Shown: positions 19,738 to 30,149 of the stretch, piece after piece
Position numbering within the stretch: the stretch's first letter is position 1
How the letters are laid out: each line of letters begins with the position of its first letter
Assembly (NCBI GenBank): GCA_902598125.1
Contig: CACKAJ010000003.1
Coordinates: 62,001 to 126,000 of the forward strand
DNA length: 64,000 nucleotides
Direction of reading: 5' to 3'
From: an uncultured Pelagibacteraceae bacterium
Lineage (GTDB): Bacteria > Pseudomonadota > Alphaproteobacteria > Pelagibacterales > Pelagibacteraceae
Position numbers and translations under genes: made by a program
Notes under the pieces: model-generated
Told to the model about the DNA's origin: nothing
The model's input: only the letters and a program-made list of their open reading frames with translations
Databases searched by the model: none

Positions 19738-20506
19738 TTTAAAACTAATCGTTTTATCTTTTCTGTTACTTATTTCACTCAAACCACTACAAAGCGCTGA
19801 AATGGCTGATCCAATCAAAGTGGATTGGAGTTTTAAAGGTTTAACAGGAACTTTTGATAGAGCATCACTACAAAGGGGTTTTCAAGTTTATAAAGAAGTC
19901 TGTGCATCCTGTCATTCAATGCAATATTTAAGTTATAGAAATCTAGGAGAACCTGGCGGACCTGAGTTTTCAGAACAAGAAGTAAAAGCTATTGCCTCTA
20001 GTTTCGAAATAGAAGATGGTCCAGACTCTCAAGGAGAAATGTTTACTCGACCAGGAAAACCTTCAGATAAATTTAAAAGTCCATACCCTAATGTTCAGGC
20101 TGCAACAGCTGCTAATGGCGGAGCATACCCGCCTGATATGTCAGTTTTAGTTAAAGCAAGAAAAGGAGGAGCTAATTACATATATTCAGTTCTTGTCGGT
20201 TACGAAGACCCTCCACCTGGTGTAACTCTTGATGACGGTGTTTATTATAATAAATATATGGCCGGCAATAAGATCAAAATGCCAAATAATTTAATGGATG
20301 GCCTAGTTGAATATGCAGATGGTACCGAGTCTACAGTTGACCAAATGGCTAAAGATGTAACGACTTTTTTAGCTTGGGCTGCTGAACCTGAACTCGAACA
20401 AAGACATAAAACGGGTGTTAAAGTAATTATCTATTTAGTGCTATTAACAACTTTAGTTTATCTAAGTATGAAGAAAATTTGGTCACGGGTTGACACGGAA
20501 GTATAA
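19724..20506 (+). CDS. petC: Cytochrome c1
   Basis: [16 protein letters not shown] haem motif, C-terminal TM anchor. Confidence 0.97.
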   Translation: MIKFNLKLIVLSFLLLISLKPLQSAEMADPIKVDWSFKGLTGTFDRASLQRGFQVYKEVCASCHSMQYLSYRNLGEPGGPEFSEQEVKAIASSFEIEDGPDSQGEMFTRPGKPSDKFKSPYPNVQAATAANGGAYPPDMSVLVKARKGGANYIYSVLVGYEDPPPGVTLDDGVYYNKYMAGNKIKMPNNLMDGLVEYADGTESTVDQMAKDVTTFLAWAAEPELEQRHKTGVKVIIYLVLLTTLVYLSMKKIWSRVDTEV

Positions 20507-21553
20507 AACATCTCCATCTTTTACAATATAATCTTTTCCTTCAATCCTTAGCTTTCCATTCTCTTTGCATTTTTCAGCACTTCCAAATTTTATAAAATCC
20601 TCGCATGTTACAGCCTCAGCTCGAATAAAGTTTTTTTCAAAATCAGTGTGAATCACGCTTGCTGCTTTTGGGGCTAGAGTATTTTTTTCTACAGTCCAAG
20701 CTCTACTTTCCTCAGGACCTGAGGTAAAAAATGTATCGAGATTCAAGAGGTCATAACCTTCTTTAATTAACTGATTAAGACCAGTTTTATTTAATCCTAT
20801 CTCTTTCATAAAGGTTTCCCTTTCATTGTTATCTAATCCCATAATTTGATCCTCAATGTCAGCACAGATAGTCACAATTTTTTCATTAGAATATTTTTTT
20901 TTAATACTCTCAGTAAAAATATTACCTTTCGCAAGGCTTTCCTCGTCTACATTACATACAATTATTTTTGGTTTTATAGTTAATAAACCTAATGTAGTTA
21001 AAAATTTTTTTTCATTATCATTTTCTATAGTTACCTCTTTACCGTCATTTAATTGTTTCAATTTTTCCTCAAGTATTTTTACTTCCTTTTCTTGAAGTAA
21101 TTTTTTTTTACCCTTTTCAAGTTTCTTTTGAACAATATCTAGATCAGAGAGAATTATTTCAGTTTTAATTGTCTCAAGATCCTCAGCTGGATCAATTTTA
21201 GAGTTGACGTGAGTAATTTTATCTGAGTCGAAACATCTTACTAAGTGAATAATTGCGTCTACTTCTCTGATATGAGATAAAAATTTATTACCTAATCCCT
21301 CACCTTTTGATGCTCCTTTAACTAATCCAGCAATATCTACGAAAGTTATATTTGTATAAATTTTTTTTTTAGAATTTGATAAATTGCTTAATTTATCAAG
21401 TCTTTCATCAATTACATCAACTATCCCAATATTTGGATCTATAGTGCAGAAAGGGAAATTGGCTGCCTCTGCATTTTTAGAAGCTGTTAAAGCATTAAAT
21501 AAAGTAGACTTTCCAACATTGGGAAGCCCAACTATACCACATTTAAATCCCAT
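20483..21553 (-). CDS. ychF: Redox-regulated ATPase YchF
   Basis: GIVGLPNVGKSTLFNALT, FVDIAGLVKGASKGEGLGNKFL, C-terminal TGS domain. Confidence 0.97.
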   Translation of the reverse strand: MGFKCGIVGLPNVGKSTLFNALTASKNAEAANFPFCTIDPNIGIVDVIDERLDKLSNLSNSKKKIYTNITFVDIAGLVKGASKGEGLGNKFLSHIREVDAIIHLVRCFDSDKITHVNSKIDPAEDLETIKTEIILSDLDIVQKKLEKGKKKLLQEKEVKILEEKLKQLNDGKEVTIENDNEKKFLTTLGLLTIKPKIIVCNVDEESLAKGNIFTESIKKKYSNEKIVTICADIEDQIMGLDNNERETFMKEIGLNKTGLNQLIKEGYDLLNLDTFFTSGPEESRAWTVEKNTLAPKAASVIHTDFEKNFIRAEAVTCEDFIKFGSAEKCKENGKLRIEGKDYIVKDGDVLYFRVNP

Positions 21554-22115
21554 TAAGGTCTTGATTAACTTTACTAGAGAAGAGGTCTATTTTTTTTTCA
21601 ATTAATGTGGGCAATTGTTTTACTATGTTTTCCGTAATCTCAGTAATTTTTTCTTCTTCATCTTCTTTGAAATCTTCAAGAACGTGATTGTTCACCTTTT
21701 TCTTTTGTTTAGGATGACCAATTCCAATTCGCACCCTGGAATAATCCTTACCTATAAATTTATCGATGGACTCTATGCCGTTATGTCCAGCACTTCCTCC
21801 CCCGAATTTAGCTTTAATTTTTCCAAAATCTATATCCATATCATCATGAAACACAAAAACATCCTTCGCATCAATTTTAAAATAATCGATCAACTCTTTT
21901 ATCGCTGTCCCAGAGTTATTCATAAAAGTTAATGGTTTAATTGCGTAGATTTTTTTTTCATCAATATTGCCGGTTGTCAATAAACCTTTAAATTTAGGTT
22001 TTTGTTTAGAAAGTTTAAAATGAGCGTTTATAGCGTCTATAATTTTGAAACCAATGTTGTGTCTGGTATTAGTATAGTTGGATCCAGGATTTCCTAATCC
22101 GACAAGTAAAAGCAT
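21543..22115 (-). CDS. pth: Peptidyl-tRNA hydrolase
   Basis: LLVGLGNPGSNYTNTRHNIGF, DDMDIDFGKIKAKFGGGSAGHNGI. Confidence 0.97.
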   Translation of the reverse strand: MLLLVGLGNPGSNYTNTRHNIGFKIIDAINAHFKLSKQKPKFKGLLTTGNIDEKKIYAIKPLTFMNNSGTAIKELIDYFKIDAKDVFVFHDDMDIDFGKIKAKFGGGSAGHNGIESIDKFIGKDYSRVRIGIGHPKQKKKVNNHVLEDFKEDEEEKITEITENIVKQLPTLIEKKIDLFSSKVNQDLNGI

Positions 22116-22120
22116 ATTAA

Positions 22121-22870
22121 TTATTTCTTTTCAGCAGGTTTTTTTTCAGCAGGTTTTTTATCTTCAGGTTTTTTATCAGCACCTTCTTTAGCTTTATCAT
22201 CTTTTTTAGTTCCGTCTCCCTCTTTAGCAGCTGCTTCAGATCCTTCAGCAGGCACCTCACCTTCTGCTCCTTCTGCTGGCGTTTCCTCAGCAGGTTTTTC
22301 TGGCTCCTTAATAACTGTTGGAGCGGCTACTGTAGCTACAACGAAATCACGATCAGTAATAGTTGGAACAACGTTTTCGGGAAGTTTAACCGATGATATT
22401 TTAATACTTGTTCCAATGTCTGTACCAACTAAATCAACAATAATCTCATCAGGGATACTTTCTGCAGGGCATTTAAGTTCTACTTTTCTTCTCACTATAT
22501 TTAACACTCCTCCTCTTTTTAAACCTGGAGAGTCAGGGTGATTAATAAATTTTACTGGAATTTCTAAAATAATTTTTTTACCTGACACTATTCTCATAAA
22601 ATCAATGTGAATAGGTTCTTCAGATACTACATTGAATGCAACATCTCTTGGAATAACTTTTTCTTTTTTTCCATCAATATCTAATTCTAAAACTTTAGAT
22701 AAAAATGTATCCGAATTAATTATATTTTTAATTTCTTTTAATTGTATAGAAATATTTTGATTAGGGTTTTTTCCTCCATACAAAATTGCTGGAATAAACC
22801 CTTCTGATCTGAGTTTATTATTTGATCCAGAAGAGGTACTGTCTCTTTTTATTGCTTTTAAATTACTCAT
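22121..22870 (-). CDS. rplY: 50S ribosomal protein L25/Ctc with extended low-complexity C-terminal tail
   Basis: GFIPAILYGGKNPNQNISI, EPIHIDFMRI; tail rich in K/P/A/E ending DKKPEDKKPAEKKPAEKK. Confidence 0.93.
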   Translation of the reverse strand: MSNLKAIKRDSTSSGSNNKLRSEGFIPAILYGGKNPNQNISIQLKEIKNIINSDTFLSKVLELDIDGKKEKVIPRDVAFNVVSEEPIHIDFMRIVSGKKIILEIPVKFINHPDSPGLKRGGVLNIVRRKVELKCPAESIPDEIIVDLVGTDIGTSIKISSVKLPENVVPTITDRDFVVATVAAPTVIKEPEKPAEETPAEGAEGEVPAEGSEAAAKEGDGTKKDDKAKEGADKKPEDKKPAEKKPAEKK

Positions 22871-22919
22871 AATTTTATTGAAGAGGGTGTATAACCCATG
22901 ATCTTAATCAAAACAAGTA

Positions 22920-23852
22920 TTAATTAAATAAATCAGATACCGAATTTGAATTTGCGATCCTTTTAATTGCCTCTGACATTAATGAAGATATTGATAAAAC
23001 CTCAATTTTAGTATTATTATTAATTTTTTTACTATTATCTATAGTGTCTGTTACTACAAGTTTCTTAATTTTTGAATTTTTGATTTTTTTTGCCGCATCT
23101 CCGCTTAAAACACCATGAGTAATAAATACATAAACTTCATTTGCTCCACTTTTAAGTAAAGCATTAACAGCATTAATTATTGTTCCTCCACTATCAATTA
23201 TATCATCAACAATTATACATGTTTTATTTTTAACATTTCCTAAAATATTCATTACTTCAGACTTACCGGGAGCAGGTCTTCTTTTATCTATAATTGCAAG
23301 ATCAGCTTTTATTCTATTGGCTAGATCTCTGGTTCTCGCGACACCCCCAACATCTGGAGAAACACATATGAGTTTTTTATTACTCAACTTTTTTTTAATA
23401 TATTTTGCAAATAGTGGTGCGGTATATAAATTATCTACAGGCATATCAAAGAAGCCTTGAATTTGACCAGCATGCAAGTCTACAGTAACAACTCTGGTTG
23501 CGCCTGCATTTGTTATTAAGTTTGCCATCACTTTGGCTGAAATGGAAGTTCTTGGCGCTACTTTACGATCTTGTCTCGCATAACCAAAATAAGGAATTAC
23601 AGCTGTTATAGTTTTAGCTGAGGATCTCTTTAATGCATCAATTACTAAAAGTAATTCCATTAAGTTATCATTAGCAGGATTAGAGGTAGATTGAATTACG
23701 AATACACTATTTCCCCTAATGTTTTCATTAATCTCAATATAAATTTCTCCGTCAGCAAATCTTCTTATATTGGTATTGATTAATCTAAGTTTTAAGTTTT
23801 TAGCAATACTTTTACTTAGTTTAAGATTACTTGTTCCAGATAAGATTTTCAT
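22920..23852 (-). CDS. prs: Ribose-phosphate pyrophosphokinase
   Basis: [43 protein letters not shown]. Confidence 0.97.
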   Translation of the reverse strand: MKILSGTSNLKLSKSIAKNLKLRLINTNIRRFADGEIYIEINENIRGNSVFVIQSTSNPANDNLMELLLVIDALKRSSAKTITAVIPYFGYARQDRKVAPRTSISAKVMANLITNAGATRVVTVDLHAGQIQGFFDMPVDNLYTAPLFAKYIKKKLSNKKLICVSPDVGGVARTRDLANRIKADLAIIDKRRPAPGKSEVMNILGNVKNKTCIIVDDIIDSGGTIINAVNALLKSGANEVYVFITHGVLSGDAAKKIKNSKIKKLVVTDTIDNSKKINNNTKIEVLSISSLMSEAIKRIANSNSVSDLFN

Positions 23853-23902
23853 GAAAAGCCACTACTTATACAATTATTTCTTAATTATTTCAAATTAATT
23901 AA

Positions 23903-24658
23903 CTAACTTAAACTAACAGCAGATATGCATCTTCCATAATCATTATGCTTTAATTTGCAAGATCTTCTGTAACTGAAAAAATGAGTTTTTTCTTTGAATG
24001 TATCATAATTTACGTGGTCGATATTAATTTTATGAGCCAAAAGTTTGTCTTCAACAAACTTCCTTAAATTAAATAATTTTTTAAACTTATTTTTTTTCGT
24101 GAAATATTTCTTATTTTTATGTGTTTTATTTATAAATTTTATATAGAAAGACTTATCAACTTCATAACTTTTAGCTCCAATACATGGCCCAATACTTGCG
24201 TAAATTTTATTTTCTGAATTTATCTTTTTTATTTTGGAAACTGTCTTTTTAATAATGTCTGACAAAGCTCCTTTCCATCCTGCATGTATACATGCAACTA
24301 TTTCATTATTAACATCATATAATAGTATCGGGACACAATCTGCAGTTAAAACTCCTAGCGCGATTTTTCTCATTTTTGTAATGATAGCGTCAGCAATAAT
24401 CTTTTTTTTATAATTATTCTTTTTAATTTCAATCACTCTAGCACTATGAGTTTGATGCATTAAAACTAAATTACTGAATTTAACATTCATTTTTTTTGCA
24501 ACATAATTTAAGTTTTTTCTAACATCTTTTCTTGTATCCCTCGAACCTTTGCCGCAGTTTAAACTTTTGTAAATACCTCTAGAAAATCCATTTCTTCTAG
24601 AAAAAAAACAATGTCTCATTCCTTTGTGTTTTTTAAGTTTCCTCGAATAAAACATCAC
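23903..24658 (-). CDS. pgeF: Peptidoglycan editing factor PgeF (laccase-domain, YfiH family)
   Basis: LMHQTHSARVIEI, ADCVPILLYD, CIHAGWKGAL, GPCIGAKSYEV. Confidence 0.93.
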   Translation of the reverse strand: MMFYSRKLKKHKGMRHCFFSRRNGFSRGIYKSLNCGKGSRDTRKDVRKNLNYVAKKMNVKFSNLVLMHQTHSARVIEIKKNNYKKKIIADAIITKMRKIALGVLTADCVPILLYDVNNEIVACIHAGWKGALSDIIKKTVSKIKKINSENKIYASIGPCIGAKSYEVDKSFYIKFINKTHKNKKYFTKKNKFKKLFNLRKFVEDKLLAHKINIDHVNYDTFKEKTHFFSYRRSCKLKHNDYGRCISAVSLS

Positions 24659-25719
24659 TTAAATCCTACAATTTTAAAATCTATTAAATTATGTGCCACA
24701 ACTACCTTAAATAAATTTCCCATAGAATTTTCGCTGATCAATCTTTTTAATCGCATATAAAGATTTGTTTGTTCGCTAAATTTCATCCTTTTTGCAATTC
24801 CATTAGCTCTATCCAGAATTCCCATATTTTTTAAAAACCTCTCTTGATAAATAGTATTTTCAGTTTTTAAATTATTTTTAATGAAAAACTCATTGAGAAG
24901 TTCAAAATTTACGTGTGAGGTAATATCAGCTTTGCCTAAATTATTTAGCAGCTTGTTTTTTTTATGTTTAATTACTGATTGTAAAGTATTTTGGTTATTT
25001 GATTTTAAATAACCATAATCAATTAATAAAATACAACCATCTAATTTCAAAATTTTTTTACATATTTTATCGAGAACTTGGTAAGCTAATTTAGGAAATT
25101 CGATAAAATTTAAATTTTTTATAGTTTTATACTTTTTAATCCTTATGACATCCGAGTTAGTTGCCTTTTTATAGACCTCTTTGATTTTGAGGTTTTTATC
25201 TAACTTGTAATTTTTTTCAAATAAAGAATTTTTAATTTTTTTAAATTGTTTAATTGGTATTGCATCAAGGAATTCGTTTCCAAAAAAAATTACAGGCCCT
25301 TTTTTTATATGGTCAAAATTATTTATCCATTTAACACTCTCATCTAAAATATCTTTTTTTTGAATATTTTTTAAATATTTGCTTATTTCATATAAATAAA
25401 TTTTTTTTACAGAGTTAAACTCTGGAAATTTTTTGAATGTTTCTAGGAGTATTTTTGTTAAACTTCCATCTCCAGGTCCAAGTTCTACAATATTGAAAAT
25501 ATTTGGTTTGCCGAAAGTTTCCCAAGTAGATATCATCCATATAGCGATCATTTCAGAGAATAATCTAGAAATTTTAGGAGACGTTATAAAATCACCTCTA
25601 CCTCCAAATGGTTGCCTAGATGAGTAGTAGCCAAATTTTTTATCATAAAGTACGTTTTTAAAAAATTTATCAACTGGTAAAGTTTTTGATTTTTTAAAAA
25701 ATTTAATATTTGATTTCAT
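24655..25719 (-). CDS. SAM-dependent methyltransferase, NDUFAF7/MidA family
   Basis: GYYSSRQPFGGRGDFITSPKISRLF, VELGPGDGSL, FFGNEFLDAIPIKQF. Confidence 0.92.
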   Translation of the reverse strand: MKSNIKFFKKSKTLPVDKFFKNVLYDKKFGYYSSRQPFGGRGDFITSPKISRLFSEMIAIWMISTWETFGKPNIFNIVELGPGDGSLTKILLETFKKFPEFNSVKKIYLYEISKYLKNIQKKDILDESVKWINNFDHIKKGPVIFFGNEFLDAIPIKQFKKIKNSLFEKNYKLDKNLKIKEVYKKATNSDVIRIKKYKTIKNLNFIEFPKLAYQVLDKICKKILKLDGCILLIDYGYLKSNNQNTLQSVIKHKKNKLLNNLGKADITSHVNFELLNEFFIKNNLKTENTIYQERFLKNMGILDRANGIAKRMKFSEQTNLYMRLKRLISENSMGNLFKVVVAHNLIDFKIVGFK

Positions 25720-26503
25720 TTTTTCTACGTAAAGTTTTTATTATTATGAAACCACCTAAGATCATAAAGAAACTCAATAATGTACCCATGCTAAATAAAT
25801 TAAGTATATAACCTATTTGTTTATCTGGCTCTCTGAAGAACTCTGAAATAATTCTAAAAACACCATATAAAATTAAAAATAGCGCAGAGGATCTTCCAAT
25901 ATTATACTTTGGCTTGAATAGTAAAATATTTAAAATAAAAAATAAAATCAATCCTTCAAGTAAAGCCTCATAAATTTGGGAGGGGTGTCTCTGAAATTTA
26001 TCAATAGCAGGAAAAATTACACCCCATGGTACCGAGGTTATTTTGCCCACAAGCTCGCCATTTATAAAGTTTGCTATACGACCTAAAAAAATTCCTAAAG
26101 GAGATACACAAGCAATTACATCCAATAGAATAAATGTTTGAATATTTCTTTTATTTGCGAAAAGGTGTGTACCTATAATGACTCCAATCAAAGCTCCGTG
26201 AAAAGACATTCCACCTTCCCAAATTTTGAAAATTTCTAAAGGATTAGAGATATAATAATTAAGGTTATAAAAAATAACATATCCAAATCGACCACCAATT
26301 ATAATTGAGACAATTAAGTATGTAATAAGGTCGTCAAAGTCTCTTAAAGTAAACTTATTTTTAATGTCTTGTAAAATACGAATAATTATTCTTTTTCCTA
26401 ACCACCAACCTAAAATTATTCCAAAAATATAAGCTAATGAATACCATCTTATTGAAATGATCCCAAAATCAAATAAAACAGGGTCTAAATTGTGGGTGTA
26501 CAT
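25703..26503 (-). CDS. lgt: Prolipoprotein diacylglyceryl transferase
   Basis: RWYSLAYIFGIILGWW, GRIANFINGELVGK, RHPSQIYEALLEG. Confidence 0.96.
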   Translation of the reverse strand: MYTHNLDPVLFDFGIISIRWYSLAYIFGIILGWWLGKRIIIRILQDIKNKFTLRDFDDLITYLIVSIIIGGRFGYVIFYNLNYYISNPLEIFKIWEGGMSFHGALIGVIIGTHLFANKRNIQTFILLDVIACVSPLGIFLGRIANFINGELVGKITSVPWGVIFPAIDKFQRHPSQIYEALLEGLILFFILNILLFKPKYNIGRSSALFLILYGVFRIISEFFREPDKQIGYILNLFSMGTLLSFFMILGGFIIIKTLRRKNEIKY

Positions 26504-26554
26504 GATTTCTTATATCATATTTGAAATTAAGATTGTCATCAAATATGATAAGTT

Positions 26555-26800
26555 ATGAGTAATTCAGAAAAAATAATTAAATCACTATCTAGTTTAATTG
26601 AAAATGGAATTTTAACCTCAAAAGATATTCAAAAAGAAATTTCAAATGAACTTAAATTTAAAAAAGATAAACTAATAAATAATCTAGATTTAGTTTCCCG
26701 CCAAGAATTTGAAGTATTAAAAAAAATTGTTCAAAAACAAGACTCAATAATAAAAAAATTACAAAAAAATAAAAAAATTAAAAAGGTAAAGAGATCTTGA
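26555..26800 (+). CDS. UbiK/BMFP-family accessory factor
   Basis: 81 aa, ...LDLVSRQEFEVLKKIVQKQDSIIKKLQK coiled C-terminus typical of the family. Confidence 0.8.
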   Translation: MSNSEKIIKSLSSLIENGILTSKDIQKEISNELKFKKDKLINNLDLVSRQEFEVLKKIVQKQDSIIKKLQKNKKIKKVKRS

Positions 26801-28097
26801 CTTGCAATCCATTAAATTTACTTTTTCCGAGTTGAATATTTCCACCATGAGAATTGATTATATCTTCAACTATAGCTAAGCCTAAACCAACTCCAGACTG
26901 ATTTAAACTCCTACTTTTGTCTAGTCTAAAAAAAGGTTTAAAAACATTTTTATATTGATCTTCTGGAATACCAGGACCGTCGTCCTCGAAAATTATCAAT
27001 ACTCTTTTATTTCCTTTTTGAATATTAATATTTACTTTTTTACCATATGTTAAACCATTACTTATTATATTCTCAAAAGATCTTGTGAGCGCTATTGGTC
27101 TACCTTTTAATTCTATTAAATCTTTATTATTAAAAAAAAATATATTTTTGTTATTTAATTTACCCACTATTGAATGCATAATTTTGTTTAAATTTATTTT
27201 AGTGGTATTTTCTTGAGCTTGCGTTTTAGCGAATTGTAAATAATCATTTAACATTTTTTCCATCTCATTAATATCTTTTGACATTTTTTCAGAAACCTCT
27301 TTCTGTTTCAACATTGCTAATTGTAGTTTAAGCCGAGTTAAAGGAGTTCGTAAATCATGACTGATTCCAGAAAGCATTTCAGCTCTTTGATTGAGATGAC
27401 GATTAATCCTTTTTGCCATACGATCAAACTCGAATGCTGCTTTTCTTATCTCTTGTGAACCTGAAGCTCTAAAATCATTCACATAATCTCCTTTACCAAA
27501 TCTTTCAGCAGCTTTAGCTAATTTTACAAGAGGTTTTGTTTGATTTTTCAAAAATATTAAAGCGATAATGATTAGAACTAAAGAAGGAAGCGTAGTCCAA
27601 AGTACAAATAATCTTACTGAGGAAGTTGAAACCATTTCTTTTGGAACCAAAAATTCTATTACTTCATCACCTGAGCGTATCTTAATCTCCACTGCATTTT
27701 TAAATTTTGATGTATTAAACCAATAATTATTATTCCCAAAAATCGACTTAAGTTCTCGCCTTAAAGATCTATCCATGGGACTAAATTTTCTCTCTCCGCT
27801 GTATTGAGGAAAATCATCCTTATTAATACCAATTTCAAAATTAAAATTATTTTTATAACTATCAGTAAAAAAATCTAAATTTTTTTTATCATTTTGATAA
27901 ACCTCTTCGATAGTTTTTAATTGAGCGACAAGAGATCTAGTAATATTTTTATTAGCTTTTATCCAAACACTATCGTAAAACACTATTGTAATGATTATTT
28001 GTAAAATTATTGTTGGTGCTGCAACTATAATTAAAGCTCTGTAAAAAAGTCTTTTTGGTAATATAAATTTTATAAAATTATTCAATCCAGAGAACAT
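26778..28097 (-). CDS. Sensor histidine kinase (EnvZ-like, HAMP + HisKA + HATPase)
   Basis: GISHDLRTPLTRLKLQL H-box; DDGPGIPEDQ and GVGLGLAIVEDIINSHGG. Confidence 0.93.
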   Translation of the reverse strand: MFSGLNNFIKFILPKRLFYRALIIVAAPTIILQIIITIVFYDSVWIKANKNITRSLVAQLKTIEEVYQNDKKNLDFFTDSYKNNFNFEIGINKDDFPQYSGERKFSPMDRSLRRELKSIFGNNNYWFNTSKFKNAVEIKIRSGDEVIEFLVPKEMVSTSSVRLFVLWTTLPSLVLIIIALIFLKNQTKPLVKLAKAAERFGKGDYVNDFRASGSQEIRKAAFEFDRMAKRINRHLNQRAEMLSGISHDLRTPLTRLKLQLAMLKQKEVSEKMSKDINEMEKMLNDYLQFAKTQAQENTTKINLNKIMHSIVGKLNNKNIFFFNNKDLIELKGRPIALTRSFENIISNGLTYGKKVNINIQKGNKRVLIIFEDDGPGIPEDQYKNVFKPFFRLDKSRSLNQSGVGLGLAIVEDIINSHGGNIQLGKSKFNGLQVKISLPF

Positions 28098-28758
28098 AAC
28101 CAGACCCCCTTATTGTTTGAAGATATTTCGGATTTTTTGGATTAATTTCCAGTTTTTGTCTTAGTCTTGTGATCATTACGTCAATAGACCTTTCTTGACT
28201 AATACCAGAGATTTTACCAATTTCTTCTCTTGAAAAAGTTTTTCCAGGATTAGCTAGCATTTCGATTAAAACTTTTTTTTCAGAATTATTAATTTTTTTT
28301 TGTTGTTTGTTTAATTCAATAGTCATTTTATTCAAATTTATCTCGGCTGTTCCAACTAGATGCTTGGTTTTTAAATCGATTTTATTATTTTTATCTATTA
28401 TATTCTTTATTCTCAACAATAGCTCTTTTGGTTCAAAGGGTTTACTAATGTAGTCATCAGCACCAAGCTCCAATCCTTTTATCCTATTTTCAACTTCCCC
28501 TTTAGCTGTGAGAAGCACAATGGGTACTTTCATTAATTTTTTAATTTCTTTAGTTAATTCATAACCGTTTTGACCTGGCATCATCACATCTAAAATAATT
28601 ATATCAAATTTAAAATAATTTAGCTTATCTTTTGCCTGGCTAGCATTCTCTGCAGTTGTAACAACGTAACTATTTTCGGTTAAATAATCTTTTAAAAGAT
28701 TACGTATCCTGTCGTCATCATCTACAATTAAAATATGATTTTTATTATTTTCCATCAA
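28078..28758 (-). CDS. OmpR-family response regulator
   Basis: ILIVDDDDRIRNLL, DIIILDVMMPGQNGYEL, winged-helix C-terminus SIDVMITRLRQKLEINPKNPKYLQTIRGSGYVL. Confidence 0.94.
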   Translation of the reverse strand: MMENNKNHILIVDDDDRIRNLLKDYLTENSYVVTTAENASQAKDKLNYFKFDIIILDVMMPGQNGYELTKEIKKLMKVPIVLLTAKGEVENRIKGLELGADDYISKPFEPKELLLRIKNIIDKNNKIDLKTKHLVGTAEINLNKMTIELNKQQKKINNSEKKVLIEMLANPGKTFSREEIGKISGISQERSIDVMITRLRQKLEINPKNPKYLQTIRGSGYVLWIE

Positions 28759-29185
28759 TTATCTTTTTTAAAACATCTTTAAATTTAATAACAGAGTCAG
28801 AGCTTGAATTTTTAAGTGCATTAAATATTCTTTTTTTTTGAGAATTATAAACTGTTTCAAAAAAAGTTTTTCCCTCTTTATCTAAAAATAAATTTTTTTT
28901 TCTTGTATCAGTCTCATCTTGTACCTGTTTTATCATTTTTGCATTAATAAGATCCCTCAAAACTCTGTTTAAACTTTGTTTAGTGACTTTTAATCTAAAT
29001 ATTAACTCTCCTAAATTTATTCCAGGATTTCTCTCTATAAGATTTAATGCTCTGAGGTGCGCAGGACCAAAAAATTTTTTTGACAAAATGTCTTTTGGAT
29101 CAGAAAATGTTTCTCGGTAGGCATAATAAAGAAGTTGAATAAACTCTTTGATTTGTTCATCTTTTAGATACAGTAAATCTTTCAT
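28745..29185 (-). CDS. MarR-family transcriptional regulator
   Basis: GINLGELIFRLKVTKQSLNRVLRDLINAKMIKQVQDETDTRKKNLFLDKEGK wHTH. Confidence 0.9.
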   Translation of the reverse strand: MKDLLYLKDEQIKEFIQLLYYAYRETFSDPKDILSKKFFGPAHLRALNLIERNPGINLGELIFRLKVTKQSLNRVLRDLINAKMIKQVQDETDTRKKNLFLDKEGKTFFETVYNSQKKRIFNALKNSSSDSVIKFKDVLKKIIDGK

Positions 29186-29186
29186 A

Positions 29187-29211
29187 TTGGTAAGTTATAT
29201 TGACTTATCAA
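29187..29211. promoter_or_regulatory. Candidate MarR operator: TTGGTAAGT-N7-ACTTATCAA (8/9 bp inverted repeat)
   Basis: Imperfect palindrome directly upstream of the marR-like start in the 76-bp marR/ilvE divergent spacer. Confidence 0.45.
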
Positions 29212-29261
29212 GTTTTTGAATATACTTTTTTATATTAAAAAAATCTATATATTTACATTTA

Positions 29262-30149
29262 ATGGAAAGCATACCTTACGACAAACGTTCAGGAAAAATT
29301 TGGTTTAACGGTAAAGCCGTTGACTGGAAAGATGCAAATATTCACATTCTTAACCATGGATTACATTATGCGAGTTGTGTTTTTGAAGGAGAAAGAGTTT
29401 ATGACGGTGAAATATTTAAATTAGAGGAACATACTGAGAGACTTTTTCATTCTGCCAAAAGAATGGGTATTACAGTTCCTTACTCTCAAGCGGAGATCAA
29501 CTCAGCTAGTAAAAATATAGTTAATATTCAAAAAGTTCAAAATGGATACGTAAGACCTTTGATTTGGCGAGGAAGTGAAATGATGGCCATATCAGCACAA
29601 AAAAATAAAATTCATGTTGCAATCGCAACTTGGGAGTGGGGGTCATATTTTGATCCAAAATTAAAACTGAATGGAATTAAATTAAATATTTCAAATTGGA
29701 GAAGACCAGCACCAAATACGATACCTTGGGATACAAAAGCTGCAGGTTTATATATGATTTGTACTTTATCTAAACACGAAGCAGAAGCTAATGGATTTAC
29801 AGACTCTTTAATGTTGGATCATGAGGGAAACATTGCAGAAGCAACAGGAGCAAACATATTTTTTAAAACAAAAAACGATGAAATTCACACTCCAATTCCA
29901 GATTCTTTTTTAGATGGGATCACAAGAAGAGAAGTAATTAAAATTGCAAAGTCAAAAGGTATCAAGGTAATTGAAAGAAAAATTAAACCTGAAGAAATGA
30001 AAGAATTTGTAGGATGTTTTTTAACAGGAACTGCTGCCGAAGTAACACCAGTTTCTCAAATATCCGATTATAACTTTAAAGTGTGTGAATTAATTACAGA
30101 ACTAAACAAATCCTATCAAGCGTTGGTGAGAAAAAAATCTGCTGCTTAA
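29262..30149 (+). CDS. ilvE: Branched-chain amino acid aminotransferase
   Basis: HYASCVFEGERVYDGEIFKLEEHTERL, EATGANIFF, CFLTGTAAEVTPV. Confidence 0.95.
   Translation: MESIPYDKRSGKIWFNGKAVDWKDANIHILNHGLHYASCVFEGERVYDGEIFKLEEHTERLFHSAKRMGITVPYSQAEINSASKNIVNIQKVQNGYVRPLIWRGSEMMAISAQKNKIHVAIATWEWGSYFDPKLKLNGIKLNISNWRRPAPNTIPWDTKAAGLYMICTLSKHEAEANGFTDSLMLDHEGNIAEATGANIFFKTKNDEIHTPIPDSFLDGITRREVIKIAKSKGIKVIERKIKPEEMKEFVGCFLTGTAAEVTPVSQISDYNFKVCELITELNKSYQALVRKKSAA

Noticed and set aside
22871-22919. Short hairpin GGGT-TATAC-ACCC between prs and rplY, possible L25 leader regulation
   Set aside because: Only a 4-bp stem and no known motif; too weak to support
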